Shown piece after piece: positions 47,163 through 58,310 of a stretch of DNA of 64,000 nucleotides. The notes beneath the pieces are model-generated. The model was not told the origin of the DNA. It worked only from the letters and a program-made list of their open reading frames with translations, and did no database searches. Location of the stretch: the NCBI RefSeq assembly GCF_033439725.1, contig NW_026944387.1:3472001-3536000 (forward strand), read 5' to 3'. The translations under genes were made by a program, and so were the position numbers. Source of the DNA: Neurospora tetraspora (taxonomy: Eukaryota; Ascomycota; Sordariomycetes; Sordariales; Sordariaceae). Within the stretch, counting starts at the first letter, position 1. Every line of letters starts with the position of its first letter.

Positions 47163-49580
47163 CTAAGCCGGCGGCAAAAACGAAGTAAACAACACCCCCT
47201 GAATCGCCGCGTACATGACCATAAACACCACGATCCCCTTCCCCAGCTTCTTCTTCTGCTTGTGCCCATCGATAAGCTGCTGAGCCAACCACCAGTACCA
47301 CAACGGATACCCGGACGATATCCGCGTGATGATCTGCACGTGGTACGTGCTTACCGCGAGGACCACGAGCAGCACCTGTTCCGCGGCTGCCGAGCGGATG
47401 AGGATCTGCATGCGCTGTTGGGTTGCTGTGGTTGTTGATTCGGGGGCTAACTGCTGTGTGACTACCTCGTCGGACTTGACGGAGCCCGATGAAGGGGTGT
47501 CCGAGGCAGAAGAAGAATTCGAACCAGAAGCGAGAGTTTTAGGTGGTGTTTTGGACTTGGTGTCGGAGTTAACGGTTACTGTTGCTGTTGCGGGAGATGG
47601 AGGAGACCGCTGACTGAGCTGGTCCAGTGCCGACTTAACCAGGATCGCGAGCATCGGAGCAGCGAGTAGGAAAAGAGGAATGTTGGGAAGTGTCCAGTAG
47701 CGGAGGAAACCGACGTTCCTGTTTTCAAATTTCATTTCGTTAGTTCACGATTGCAATTTCCCCCCTTTCGGCGACATGAGTAAGTAATAGGTGATAGAAG
47801 TCGGTGATATGGGAGGAAGTAAGTAAGACGAGGATGCGTTTTGGTGTGTTGTCCAATCGCCACTGATTTTGAAGGTAGAGAAAGAAGCCTCACTTTGCTT
47901 CATTCCCACCACCCACCCAGACAGAGTAAACGGAGAAGTAGGTCCATCCAAACAAAGAAAAAAGAAAATAAGAAAAGGGGCCAATCAGAAAAGGACTTAC
48001 CAATAATGTTTCTGCACAAACGTGTAAATGCTTGGCACCACCGCACCGCACCACTCCCTCGCTTCTTGTGCCACAAGTTCCTCTAACCCACCACCAGCAC
48101 CCGCACTCACACCAGCACCAACGCCACTTCCGCCATAGCCGCGGGCGCTACCGCTACCCCCGGATGTCCCGGATACCGCTACTACCTCAGGTGACAGGAA
48201 CTTGTTAAACAACCACAAGCTGCCAGAAGGGCAATACCTCAACCACGCCACAGTTTGCGGCGCGATACTTCCCGCCGCTACGAAGATCCCACCCAGGCCT
48301 AGGGCGATTAGTCGTCTCAACGTCTTGAGCAGCGGGACTCTTCCTCTTCCCCCACCAGACGTAGTAACGAGCCCTGATAGGATACTGAGGACTTCCCAAG
48401 CAAACGGTAACCCGTTTAAGATACCGTTACTCCTGAACAGTGTCGCCAAGCCGAAGGAGAGGCCGGCTAGGAGGAGGTTGATGTCTCCTTTTAGGGTTAA
48501 TCCACTCCTCCCGGGTCTCTTTTCCTTGCTGCTGCCCGTTGCATCCTTTCCTCCGCTGAAACTGGCAAAAACGCCGTCGGGATCAGAAAGACACGACCTA
48601 GCATAAAACCACCACCCCAAAAACGAAAACAAGGCGCAGGAGCTTTCGGCGTAGGGGGCGGAGAGAAAAAGGCCGGCGGGGGAGAAGATATAAAGGAGGG
48701 AGGTGAGGAGGGCTAGTTTCTTTGTTTGGTAAGGAGAGGAGCTGGAACCGGAGAGTGGTAGAAGGAGGGTTAGGTGATAGAGAACAAGAGAGGCGAGGAG
48801 GTGGGAAGCGTTGGAGAGGAGGAGGGCGGTGGTTGCTTCTGCGAGGGCGGTGGGAGAGGTGGTGAGGGGCATGGGGAGACCGAGGGTTTGGAGAGCTGCG
48901 AGGTTGTTAGTGACTGCGTTCTTTGTGAAGTTTGGGGGAGGTGAGGTGTGTGTGGTGAGTGTAGTAGATGGACGGCGTGAATGAGGTGAATTTGGTGAGC
49001 GTAGATGGGCGTGATGTGAGTGAGAGGCGTGGCGACTGTGGAGGCATTCTCTTCAACAAAGAGAGCATATCCCCGAACTAGCTCTTCAACACTTATCTTC
49101 CTCTCACCCTCTCACCTCCTCACGACGCCACAACCCATCCATTCCCATCCTCACTGAAAAATCCCCAACACCCGAAAAACAAAGACAAAGAAAAGGAAAC
49201 TCACCCCTCAAAACCCCCTTCATGCACACCACCAACCCCGTCCCAAAAGCCCACTCCTGCTCATAAACATACCCCCTCTTCGCCGCGCTCACAAAGTAAA
49301 TGGCATCCCAACTCGTGAACCTCGTGACCAGCCGCTTGCCAAAGTTCCTCAACAGCTCTGCAACCCCATTACCATCGTTGACAGAGAGAGGTTCGTCATT
49401 GCCTATCAGCAATAAGTCGGCTGAAGTGTCGTAGGCGCGGTCGTTGACGAGGGTGGAGCCAACGGCGATGGCGAGGAGGAAGAGTTTCCAGAGGGCGAAG
49501 GATTTGAAAATTGTGCGGTGGGGGTGGGTGAGGGCACTGGAGGTAGAGATCTTGGATCTAGGTGAGGTAGTGGTGGTCAT
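47163..49580 (-). CDS. gpi18: GPI mannosyltransferase 2 (PIG-V/Gpi18), three exons: 49580-49205, 48913-48001, 47718-47163
   Basis: Gpi18/PIG-V adds the second mannose to the GPI anchor precursor on the ER lumenal side, using dolichol-phosphate mannose. The three exons total 1845 nt (614 aa plus stop) and stay in frame. The second junction (GTAAGT at 48000, CAG at 47719) rebuilds KHYWNVGFLRYW, a hallmark of the family. Exon 1 has an N-terminal hydrophobic segment and the lumenal WDAIYFVSAAKRGY...YEQEWAFGTG region. Exon 2 has several membrane helices and SAPYAESSCALFSFLGWWFY and LFRSNGILNG. Exon 3 has HVQIITRISSGYPLWYWWLA. The first intron (289 bp; GTGAGT at 49204, CAG ending 48914) is unusually long, so its exact borders are less certain. 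Two low-complexity insertions (Gly/Ser/Ala-rich at the end of exon 2; Ser/Thr-rich in exon 3) are probably lumenal or cytosolic loops. Confidence 0.87.
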
Positions 49581-52250
49581 GTCATTGGTTTGGTAGGGTT
49601 GAAACCCTTGGGACGGGAACTTTGAGCTTCGATAGACAGGGGCCGAGGATAGAAGGTAGACAGCCGGCGATGATGGCCCAAAAGAATGTAGTCGGTAATG
49701 GGATGGCGACGGGAAGGCCGTGGGACTGTGGTACACGTGTATCTCGACTGTCGAAGGTGTACCTTGCGCGAAAGGTGGTACTGTATCCCCCGTGTGTGAA
49801 AAGGTTCCACGTGGAGTCAGGGGCTCTTCTCGCGCGGTTGTAGATTGGCGAGTTACCGGTGTGTCGGTAAGGCTGAACGAACCCGATAAATGAGAAATCT
49901 TTAACTGGTTATGATTAAAGGTCACTCTCTTCTTTTGCTTTGTTTCTTCCCAATGCCGTTGTATGTGCCGTGTTGGGGCGTTCAAGCCTCCAAATCCAAT
50001 TGTGTGAACGTGGTGTGTGCCTCTTCGTTGAGAACGAAGTTGTCACTGTCAGTGTCACCAACGCCTTGAAGTTGCAGCGAGTGACATTGTCGCGGCGTGG
50101 CACTGAAACTTACGGTATGCGCTGTATTGCAGAGCGGTAATTGTTAACGCACCCTAAGCCTTTAATAAGATGCAACGCTCGGACCCTCTGCCATGAACAT
50201 TCTATCACGACTCACGACGCTGCCCGTCCGCCATGGTGAGAGCTTCACGCCTCCTTTCCTCTCAAGTAAACAAACTTCCTTTTCCAGCACGAGGAGTAAC
50301 CTCGGGAGTAACCGGAAACCGCTCCAGCCTCATAGCCATACCCATCGTGGCGGTGAGCCAAGATCGCACGAGGCTATCTGTCGGTAGTTGAGTGTCAACA
50401 CCAGATATTGCATCCCAGCAGAAGGTGGCCTGTCGCTTGTGAAGGCCGCTTGGACTGTCACTTTCTCACCATATCCTTAACAACGCCATCCATGTACAAA
50501 GTCCAGAACTGCAAAACGGCTATAAAAGGCCCGATGGACATTCTGCCTGATGTCTAAACTCCGCTGGATGAGAAATTCGGAAAATTTGAGAAAATACGGC
50601 CGGACCTTGTTACCATGACATCACTTGTCGCCGTTGACCACCAGCATTCCCTGAGATAGGTAGGCGAATGAACCCCTGAAGACACAGGTATTACCCCTGG
50701 ACTTATTCTTTACTGTTCTTTTTCATTTTCATTTTCATTTTCTTTTTCCGTTGTCCTTCGGCATCATCATCACCTCCAGCTTCTGCTGAGCTCTGCGGTC
50801 GGTTTGCTTGATTATGGGAGCTCCGCAGACTTGTTTGTGTAAGCGGAAGTTCTCACGATAACTTAACCGTTTGACGATCTCCAAAACCCTGCCATTCCCA
50901 CCATGGTCAAATCATGTCATAGTTCGCGCCCTATCAAAGTGGGCTTTTTTTTTTTCCCTCGCCGCGCCTTTCTGACGTTCTGCCCTATGAGTCTGTGACA
51001 CGCCGAGCCATCTTCTAGGCTTGCCGAATCAGTAATGGTGATTGCAACAGTGACATCGTCCCGTTGCTCCCACTGGACCCCCTCCCACCGGGCACCGAAA
51101 AGCCCAAAACCAGCGGCGCCGGCGTGACACATCATGGCACCCCATAAAAAAAGATCACAGCGGACCGGAGTGACGGACATCGGGGTCCAGAAGGACCCCG
51201 TTCCGACCGATACACAGGGCGTTCGGTTGTTGCGGCCGTGCGGGCGGGACTTTCCGGCGCTTCCCAACCCAATATGTCCACACCGCGGTGAAGAAAAATT
51301 TCACAGTCACCTGCAGTTGTCATGTCGACGATCGGAATCGATCGAAACTTTTTTTTGGAGCCGGGAACAGATTTAGCGTCCAAAGTTCTTATCCATTTTT
51401 TGTGGATTTTGTGTGATTTGTGCATTCGGAATCCCTCTTTCCGCTTACATAAAACTCTCCAGTCTCCAGTCCCGCTGCACTGCATCGAAATAATCCACAG
51501 TGGATCGAGGCTTTTCGGCGGCTTAAAGCGGTTTGGGTTTGACTCCATCGCGAAGTGAAGAAGAATTGGGAAAATGGAGACAAGTGGAAGTGGAACTGTG
51601 GAAGAAGCTGCAGCTCCGGCTGCAGGACACCAGTCCGGTGTTTTTCAGTTTTCACCGCCAAAACTCAAAAGTTCAGCTGGGAGCTGAAGGTGGGTTCAGT
51701 TGTTTGCGAAAGCGGGGTTACTTGAACAACGACGACAACGAGGAGGACGTGAGTGAAGATGTCTTCACTCTTGTGATCATTAATAATCGGCTTTTTATGA
51801 GTTCCAGTAGTCAACGCAAATCACGTAAGTAAGATTGGCCAACGGGGAATTTTATATAACCAAGACCCCGGCCGCCGATGACAAAGTCAGGGATACTATG
51901 TCTTGAGGGGAAATCATGGAACATGTAGTTGTGGAAACGGCGAACTGTTTCGTTTCGTCCATGGAACAAATGCCGTATGGTGTCTGTATCATGTGACGCC
52001 GTCTGTATAAAAATACAACCCCCGTACGATACCATCCCTACGATACGGAAAACAACTGAACATGTCTCTGTTATAACAAACGCTCCATCGGTACAGTCCA
52101 AACCATCAACCACCTCATCATATATCGTCATGTCACCTTGAACACCTCTGTCTGTTCTACCTTCTGTTGTATTCCTGTCTTGAGTATTCTTCCATTTCAA
52201 TGTGAGGCAGAGCAATAACCATGCATGCCTCCCTCACACCCTCAACGCAA
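49581..52250. other. Intergenic between gpi18 and vti1
   Basis: No gene supported. It must contain the gpi18 promoter and leader (49.58 kb upward) and the vti1 3' untranslated region (below 52.25 kb). A run of TTTTCA hexamers lies at about 50,715-50,750. Open frames of up to 138 codons overlap one another on both strands without recognisable content. Confidence 0.45.
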
Positions 52251-53089
52251 TCACCTGAACTTGCTAACGATAACCGCAATGATAAGCAGAACCAGCACGG
52301 TAATGATGGCAATAGTGATTATCCGATTTGTAGCCATCCTAGTGATAGAGGCACAAGTGGTCAGTATTACTTGGCATCATGATTCGCATCGGGGCAAAGG
52401 GAGGGTGGTACCTGCGTGCCATGCCCTTTAGTGTCTTGACACTTCGGTCCACATAGCCTTCACTCTCGTATAGTATCGTGGTGGTGTGCTCGATGACTTC
52501 GCGTTGGCGGTGCAGGTCGGCCAGGGTGCTGGCGCCGATGGACTCTGTCTCGGCGGCCAGCGCCTGGCTGGCCTTGAGGCGTTGTGTGCTCCGGTCGAGC
52601 CGGTCGGTGCCTTTTACGTTTCGGGGAAATGGTCAGCATTCAACATTCCTCCTTGCCAGGTATTAAGGTCCTTTCTGTCCACCACCCACCAGATAGCAAC
52701 TGCTGCCTCTGCTCAAAATGCCTATCACCACTCGACGAGCCCGGGTTATCGGTATATCTGCCACCGAACAGGGCGCTCCGGTCCGTGGCCAGCGTCTGCA
52801 GCTTGCGGCGGTACTTGTCCACGTCGCTCCTGTAGTCGCGCAGTCGCTTGTTGATGGCGGTCCGCGACGAGCTGGGCACGTTCTGCTTCTCCATGTTCAT
52901 CTGGTCCAGCAGCTCGCCGGCCTCCTCCAGGGCGCGCTCGGCGGTGCTGAGGGCGGCTTTCCGGGGCTCGCCTGTCAGCTCCGAGATCTGGTCGAGCTTC
53001 TGGACCAGGTCGGCCTGGACCAGCTGGTATTCCGTCTCATAGTGCTTGAAGAGCTCCGTGCCGGCTTCGCTGTCGAGGATGTTGGCCAT
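52251..53089 (-). CDS. vti1: Qb-SNARE Vti1, three exons: 53089-52690, 52610-52412, 52338-52251
   Basis: Vti1 is a Qb-SNARE used in Golgi, endosome and vacuole fusion. The three exons total 687 nt (228 aa) in frame. Exon 1 starts MANILDSEAGTELFKHYETE and holds the N-terminal three-helix bundle (about residues 1-105). The first intron (GTGGGT at 52689, AG at 52611) joins LLSG to TDRLDRSTQRLKASQALA. The SNARE helix follows (about 134-198), with the putative zero-layer glutamine Q169 in ADLHRQREVIEH. The second intron (GTACCA at 52411, CACTAG at 52339) joins KGMAR to RMATNR. The membrane anchor is IITIAIITVLVLLIIAVIV (about 205-223), with only a few residues (SKFR) after it, as usual for a tail-anchored SNARE. 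The ATG at 53089 matches the conserved N-terminus. Confidence 0.95.
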
Positions 53090-55605
53090 GTTGAATTATG
53101 TGGAGTAATGTATCACCTACACTATCGGAGTTGGTGTTGGTGTGCTGTCGTCGGGCTGGCCGGATCGGGGTTTCGTTTGGTGTTGCTCGTTATTCGGCGG
53201 GTATCGTGATTCTCAATTATTCAGATTCGTCGTTAATCATGCGAAAGAGGGGCGCGTTGATGCGGTCGCGATAGGGGAGATGTGTTTGGGCTGGCGTGTG
53301 GTTGGTCTAATCGCAAGGAGTGGTCGTCGAAGGTTGTCGCCAGCGACACTAATGTGATTCGAGCCCCGTAGTCGGTCGTCTCAGCAGCCTGACAAGCGAA
53401 GTGGAAGGCAGGCGGGAGACGCAGCAGTGGGCACGAACCAGATGGGCACGGACCAGATGGGCACATGACATTGTTACATACAGTTACAGCGGTCACAGCT
53501 GCAGCCTGGGCAGGTGACGTACACATGCTTAGCGTTGGCGCAATGCAGTGTTGTTGCAGTACGTGTACGTAAGCACTGTAATGTCTGTAAAGTGTAACTT
53601 ACACAGACCTTGACAATGAACTCCGTCTGGGACTGCCGGGGACTTTGGCGTCTTCAACTCGTCAATTGGTTTCTTTGTGTGACTGAGTTGACCTTCCATT
53701 ATGATCTGTGGAATGGCCAGCAATTGAGACTGATAACGAGTGAACTGTTTTGGGAACATGTCGTTTGAAACCTCCAGTCAGCGGCCAGCCACGTCCCAAG
53801 ACATGCTAAGATGTGACGCGCTTCTTGGCTGTTTTGCGGGGAAACATGATGAGTGTCTGTAATATCTTATCTTTTCCAACTCTTTTTCGAGTTTCTTGTC
53901 TGTCGTCACCGATGCTTTGGGGAAATGTTCTCCTGACAGCCAAGTCGGAATGGTCGGCAATGTTGTCTTGCGGCGCAATCAGCGGCCTGACATCGCCACG
54001 AGGTTAGCTCCTCAGTTTCCAGTTGCTGCTCTTAAATCATATATATGTCAGCTATGACATTTGAATTCGCAGCCAACATCAAAACACCAGGACCAGCCTC
54101 GTGGCACACACATTTTGTCGCACTCCTCGCTTCGGGCTTCCAAGCAAATCCCAGCTTCACCATATTTTTTTTTACAAAAAGCTCTGCACTAGGCTTCAGC
54201 CCAGCGTTACCTGCCCGTCTGACTAAACCTCCAACTCAAATCATCACCACCAACCAACGGACAAATCAACGACCCCGGTCACAATTCGAGAATCCGCTGC
54301 GAGGTTCTTCATTCGAACGTTTGTCAGGCCGATCCACTCTCGGCACGCAGTGGGACTCGCTGAAATCCATCATCGTGGAACGTCTGGAGACATTCACCGA
54401 TCGAGTTACGTACCGCCGCCGCCGACAGGCAGCAAAAGCCACGCCAACATCCGACGGTTTTTGAGCTTTTTGGGGGGCACCATCGACACTGGACATCGGC
54501 GCCATCGGCACCGAACTGGCCCCATCTTGGAGATTCGCCTAGGCTAGCTCAAGGCTTGGCTTACCAGGATCTAGCAGCATCTGCCGTGCGCTTCCGCCGT
54601 CGCTTTTTCTCTTCTTTGGGCGTCGCGGGTGTCGTGACCGGCCATTGACAGCTTTCAAGACCTTTCAGTTTCAGAGCTCCTCGCAGCTCGGCACAGCTTA
54701 AACCCCGTCAGAAGGTGAGGCCAAGACGTGGTGACAGCATCCAATTGGTGACCACTTTGTTGGTGCTCTCCCTGTCACTCCGAGTCTGCCCCGGCCCCCC
54801 TTGACTTGTTTGTTGACAACCACACACCGTGACACCACAACGACCGGGGCTTTGCTTCTCTCGGGCTCCTCCAGAACTCCAGAGGCTCCGGGAGCCCAGG
54901 GTCTGTTTTTCTCCAGTTCCTCACCTTATCCATACCGGAACGGCCAATTAATTCAATAAAGCGTCAGGGCTCTCCTTGTCTTTCTGTCTCCACGTCCCTG
55001 GTCTCTCCCAGGCGCATCTCCTGTTGATCTGGAATCCTGTTCTTGCTTCTTTCCGTTCCTTCTCTCGCGACTTTTCCTTTTTCTCCGATACGACGCCACC
55101 GGACCGAAAGAGTAGACCTTTGCATATAACGTTCCATCACCTCACTACTAGCCAACTGCTTCTCAGACAACAGCATATCGACTAGAACTCCCCGTCGCCG
55201 AGTCAACAAGAGGAATGGTATCGTCTTTGTCGGATTGCGGCAGAGCGGGAATCCACTATCGACCTTTGAGCTTCACTTTCCGTGTTTCGGGATCTGCGCA
55301 TGTGGCGGTACTTTGAAAGCAGGGGGATATAGTTCCGAAGTGCCTCACAGTCGACTTCCGGGTTCCGAATACCAAGATCTCATATAAGACGGTCAACTGC
55401 ACACCAACCTATCATCGCGGCTGGCTCCGTTGAGACTCGACGACAACTTGATCGATCCTTCCTCATACGGCAGTTTCATAAGGTCCATCCATACCTCTAC
55501 GCCCCTTCCTACTACGATCTCGCTTGCGACTTCCTTCCTTACCATACCCGTCTTGTCGACCCCAAACGGAAAGGGCCTCCGGGGCCCTAGGGGTACTTCA
55601 TCAAC
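53090..55605. other. Divergent intergenic region between vti1 and the 686-aa gene
   Basis: A 2.5-kb head-to-head spacer that must hold both promoters. A 139-codon ATG frame at 54045-54464 shows no domain and is not called. There are pyrimidine-rich stretches near 55,000-55,090 that suit the leader of the gene at 55606. A short duplicated AGATGGGCAC block lies at about 53,433-53,465. Confidence 0.45.
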
Positions 55606-57666
55606 ATGTTTCTTCATTCGGGCGCCAGTATTCACGGCCATGAATATTCCAACAGACCCTCATCACCCCAGTCATCGCACAAGCTACGACCCTCTCTCCT
55701 ATCCTCGGCTCTCTCACCAGCCAAGAACCTTGTGACCACGACTACCGACATCCCAAAGAAGCCTGTTTTGCGACAACGGCCAACATCAGAGTACATCCCT
55801 CGAAACCGCACCCCCGAGCCATTAGTTCGCTTCCTGGAACCCGAGGTGGTGGAGCCCCAGACGCCTGCCATGAACCATGAAGACCACCATGTCTTCTCCG
55901 ATTCCGAAACCAGCGAGGCGGCCGTCTCAGTCGATGGTCACTCTGACCCGGGCCGCCGTTCCCGTCGCCGTCGGACTACCTCCCGCAAGAGCACCACCTA
56001 CTACCTTGGTTATCCCACCCCAAAGAAGCTTGGAAACCTCAAGGTGATGCATACAGTTCTACCTAGGCTGCTCTTGCAACTCAAGGCGGTGTCTCCCGAT
56101 GGCCATGCGCGCCCTATGCTCGAGGTCTTCCCATCTTCGCGGATCGCCGGCCTTGTGATAACTCCCCGACTGGCAAAGCGGTTTCCGGGCATTTTCGGGG
56201 TCAAGCGCCAGCTTGGGTACGACGACCTAGTGCTGATGAAGCGGGATGATGACGAGTTGGAGCGGGAGGGTTCGGAAAGCGGTGACGGTGACGAGACCTT
56301 TGAGAAGAGCAAGCTTCTTGCTGTGTATAGCCCGGTCAAGCATTCGGAGGAGACGGAGATTGTATTGGGAGATGGATCCATCTGGACCGCCAAAGCGTTG
56401 CCTAACGGGTGCTACGACTTTGTCCATGTCGATGAATTCGGTCATGTAACAACAGCCCGCTGGGCTCGCCGAAGCGTTGGCAAAACACCACCTACACCAC
56501 CAGCGGATGCACTTGCGCCGCCGCCCGAATATCCTCGCTTCACATTCAGTATCATCAACCCCTTGTCACGACGCCATCCAGTCATGGCAACCCTAACACA
56601 CTGTACACTCAATGTCCAAGACACTTACACCACTGTCTCCTCATCCTATGGTCGCTTCCCACCAAGGCCACTTGGTCGCGCAGTTTCAGTCAATGCTCTC
56701 AGCCGGGGTGGCTCATCGTCTTGCCCCTCGAGTCCACTAAACTCATCACCAGAAGATAGCGAAGCTGACTCCGGGATCGGCATCACCCAACCTGAGCCCG
56801 AGCCTGAGCGAACCGTGCGCATTATCGACGAAGCTACCAAGTCTCTCATCTCGATCACGGCCTTATGGATAGTCCTGCGATCAGGGTGGTCACCAAATTA
56901 CGTTCCCAGCACTCACAACCACACCAGTGCCTGCTCGGACGACAAGTCACCAACAACACCAACGACCGGCAACGAAAAGATCCGCCGCAGACATACATGG
57001 TCCAGACCGATCGCTTCCGACTCCTTGAGCTCCTCAAAGGGCAGCACCCCGCCAATAAGCCGGCAACCGTCTGACTCAGAAACACCACAATTACAACAGC
57101 CAGCAACACCAGCGCAATCGGCCAAACCAAAACGCCACTCCATGCCCGCCCAACCTATCGACAAAGCCATCAGCGAACGGTGCACCTCACCCGCCCCTTC
57201 TGCAAGCAACGTCCGCCTACCCGGCCCGCGCCGCGCAACCAGTACCGGCGCCAACTTTATGCGACATCGCTTACTCTCGGAAGCGCAAAGCGATCAGGAT
57301 TTGGGTAGCCCTATTAGCGAAAAAGTGCGGCATGGATTGCAAGGAATGTGTCCGTTGAGGAACAGGTCGGCGGATCCACTGGTGGGCGGAGGGTTACTGC
57401 ATTCTCAGCACAACTATTTCGGGCATCAGAGGGACGATTCGATCGCGACGACGTATTGTGCGCCTATTCAGGAAATTAGGCCTTCGATGGATATGAGGCC
57501 GGCGGCGGAAAAAGTGGCGGAAGAAGGAAGTAAGACACGTGAAGTGCCAAAGTTGGTGGTGGATACCACCTTTACTGTGGATAAGGGTTTGAAGGGCGAG
57601 AAGGAGAAGAAGCCGGGGATGAGGATGATGCTGAAGAGATGGGTTCACAAGCTTGGGTCTCGCTAG
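55606..57666 (+). CDS. Protein of unknown function, 686 aa, probably a fungal-specific conserved protein
   Basis: A single long ATG-started frame. Residues 1-115 are disordered and Pro/Ser-rich. A basic run (RRSRRRRTTSRKS, about 118-130) could be a nuclear localisation signal. Residues about 133-360 look folded: YLGYPTPKKLG, PRLLLQLKAVSPDGHARPML, PGIFGVKRQLGYDDLVLMKRDD, GSIWTAKALPNGCYDFVHVD, TTARWARR and FTFSIINPLSRRHPVMATLT. Residues after about 400 are again Ser/Pro/Thr-rich with many SP/TP sites, ending with a basic MRMMLKRWVHKLGSR. The aromatic-rich beta-like segments suggest a single globular domain, but I do not recognise it. The low-complexity ends could hide an upstream exon. I am confident that it is a real gene and unsure of its role. 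Confidence 0.78.
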   Translation: MFLHSGASIHGHEYSNRPSSPQSSHKLRPSLLSSALSPAKNLVTTTTDIPKKPVLRQRPTSEYIPRNRTPEPLVRFLEPEVVEPQTPAMNHEDHHVFSDSETSEAAVSVDGHSDPGRRSRRRRTTSRKSTTYYLGYPTPKKLGNLKVMHTVLPRLLLQLKAVSPDGHARPMLEVFPSSRIAGLVITPRLAKRFPGIFGVKRQLGYDDLVLMKRDDDELEREGSESGDGDETFEKSKLLAVYSPVKHSEETEIVLGDGSIWTAKALPNGCYDFVHVDEFGHVTTARWARRSVGKTPPTPPADALAPPPEYPRFTFSIINPLSRRHPVMATLTHCTLNVQDTYTTVSSSYGRFPPRPLGRAVSVNALSRGGSSSCPSSPLNSSPEDSEADSGIGITQPEPEPERTVRIIDEATKSLISITALWIVLRSGWSPNYVPSTHNHTSACSDDKSPTTPTTGNEKIRRRHTWSRPIASDSLSSSKGSTPPISRQPSDSETPQLQQPATPAQSAKPKRHSMPAQPIDKAISERCTSPAPSASNVRLPGPRRATSTGANFMRHRLLSEAQSDQDLGSPISEKVRHGLQGMCPLRNRSADPLVGGGLLHSQHNYFGHQRDDSIATTYCAPIQEIRPSMDMRPAAEKVAEEGSKTREVPKLVVDTTFTVDKGLKGEKEKKPGMRMMLKRWVHKLGSR

Positions 57667-57765
57667 AGACGATGGCCCTCAATGAGAGGAGGTTGCGAAG
57701 AAAGAATGAAAGTAAACGAAGGAGGAAGGAGAGGAATTATTATACCCATTTGTTGTTACTAGCTC

Positions 57766-57806
57766 TATTTTTTTTTTTTTGGTTTTTTTCCTTTGTTTTT
57801 TTTTTC
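57766..57806 (+). repeat. T-rich tracts in the 3' flank of the 686-aa gene
   Basis: A run of thirteen or more T followed by GG, another T7, and T10 lies 100-140 bp after the stop. Probably 3' untranslated or terminator-proximal sequence. Confidence 0.6.
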
Positions 57807-58310
57807 GCATGGGATCGGAAAAACGTGAAAGGGGAACTGGAACTGGCATGGAGTCAATGGTCCACACTCATTTCATTCATACCCACGATACCATACCATA
57901 TCATTACCATATATATGTTCAATGGGATCACTGAATCATGAATCAAGTACAAGGCTTCTCCATCCTCTTTCTAGCGCCTCATCTGCTTCGTTGCTTATCC
58001 AACATAAAGCTAATCGTTGAATCACTACCCACATATTGCCAACCCACATATTTTCATGCAAGGCTCGCCGGTACCTTAGTTAGACTACATGCTGGACAGG
58101 TTACCCAGTGCGAGCCAAGTTAAGGGCATAACTTTGCGGCTGTACGCGGGGTAGTAACCTCACTCGAAGCTCGAAGCAAACTTGATCCGCATCTCGCCAA
58201 ATTCGACGCTTCCTAGTAGTCACTCTCTCGTGAGCCATCCCTTCTCTTCGCGCATCAATTCTGCCTACTCCTAACTCCAATATGAATTCAAAAGCCTTAA
58301 GAGCAGGAAC

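Noticed and set aside
54045-54464. 139-codon ATG frame between vti1 and the 686-aa gene
   Set aside because: It has no motif or domain and lies in the expected promoter zone of two divergent genes. It cannot be distinguished from chance.
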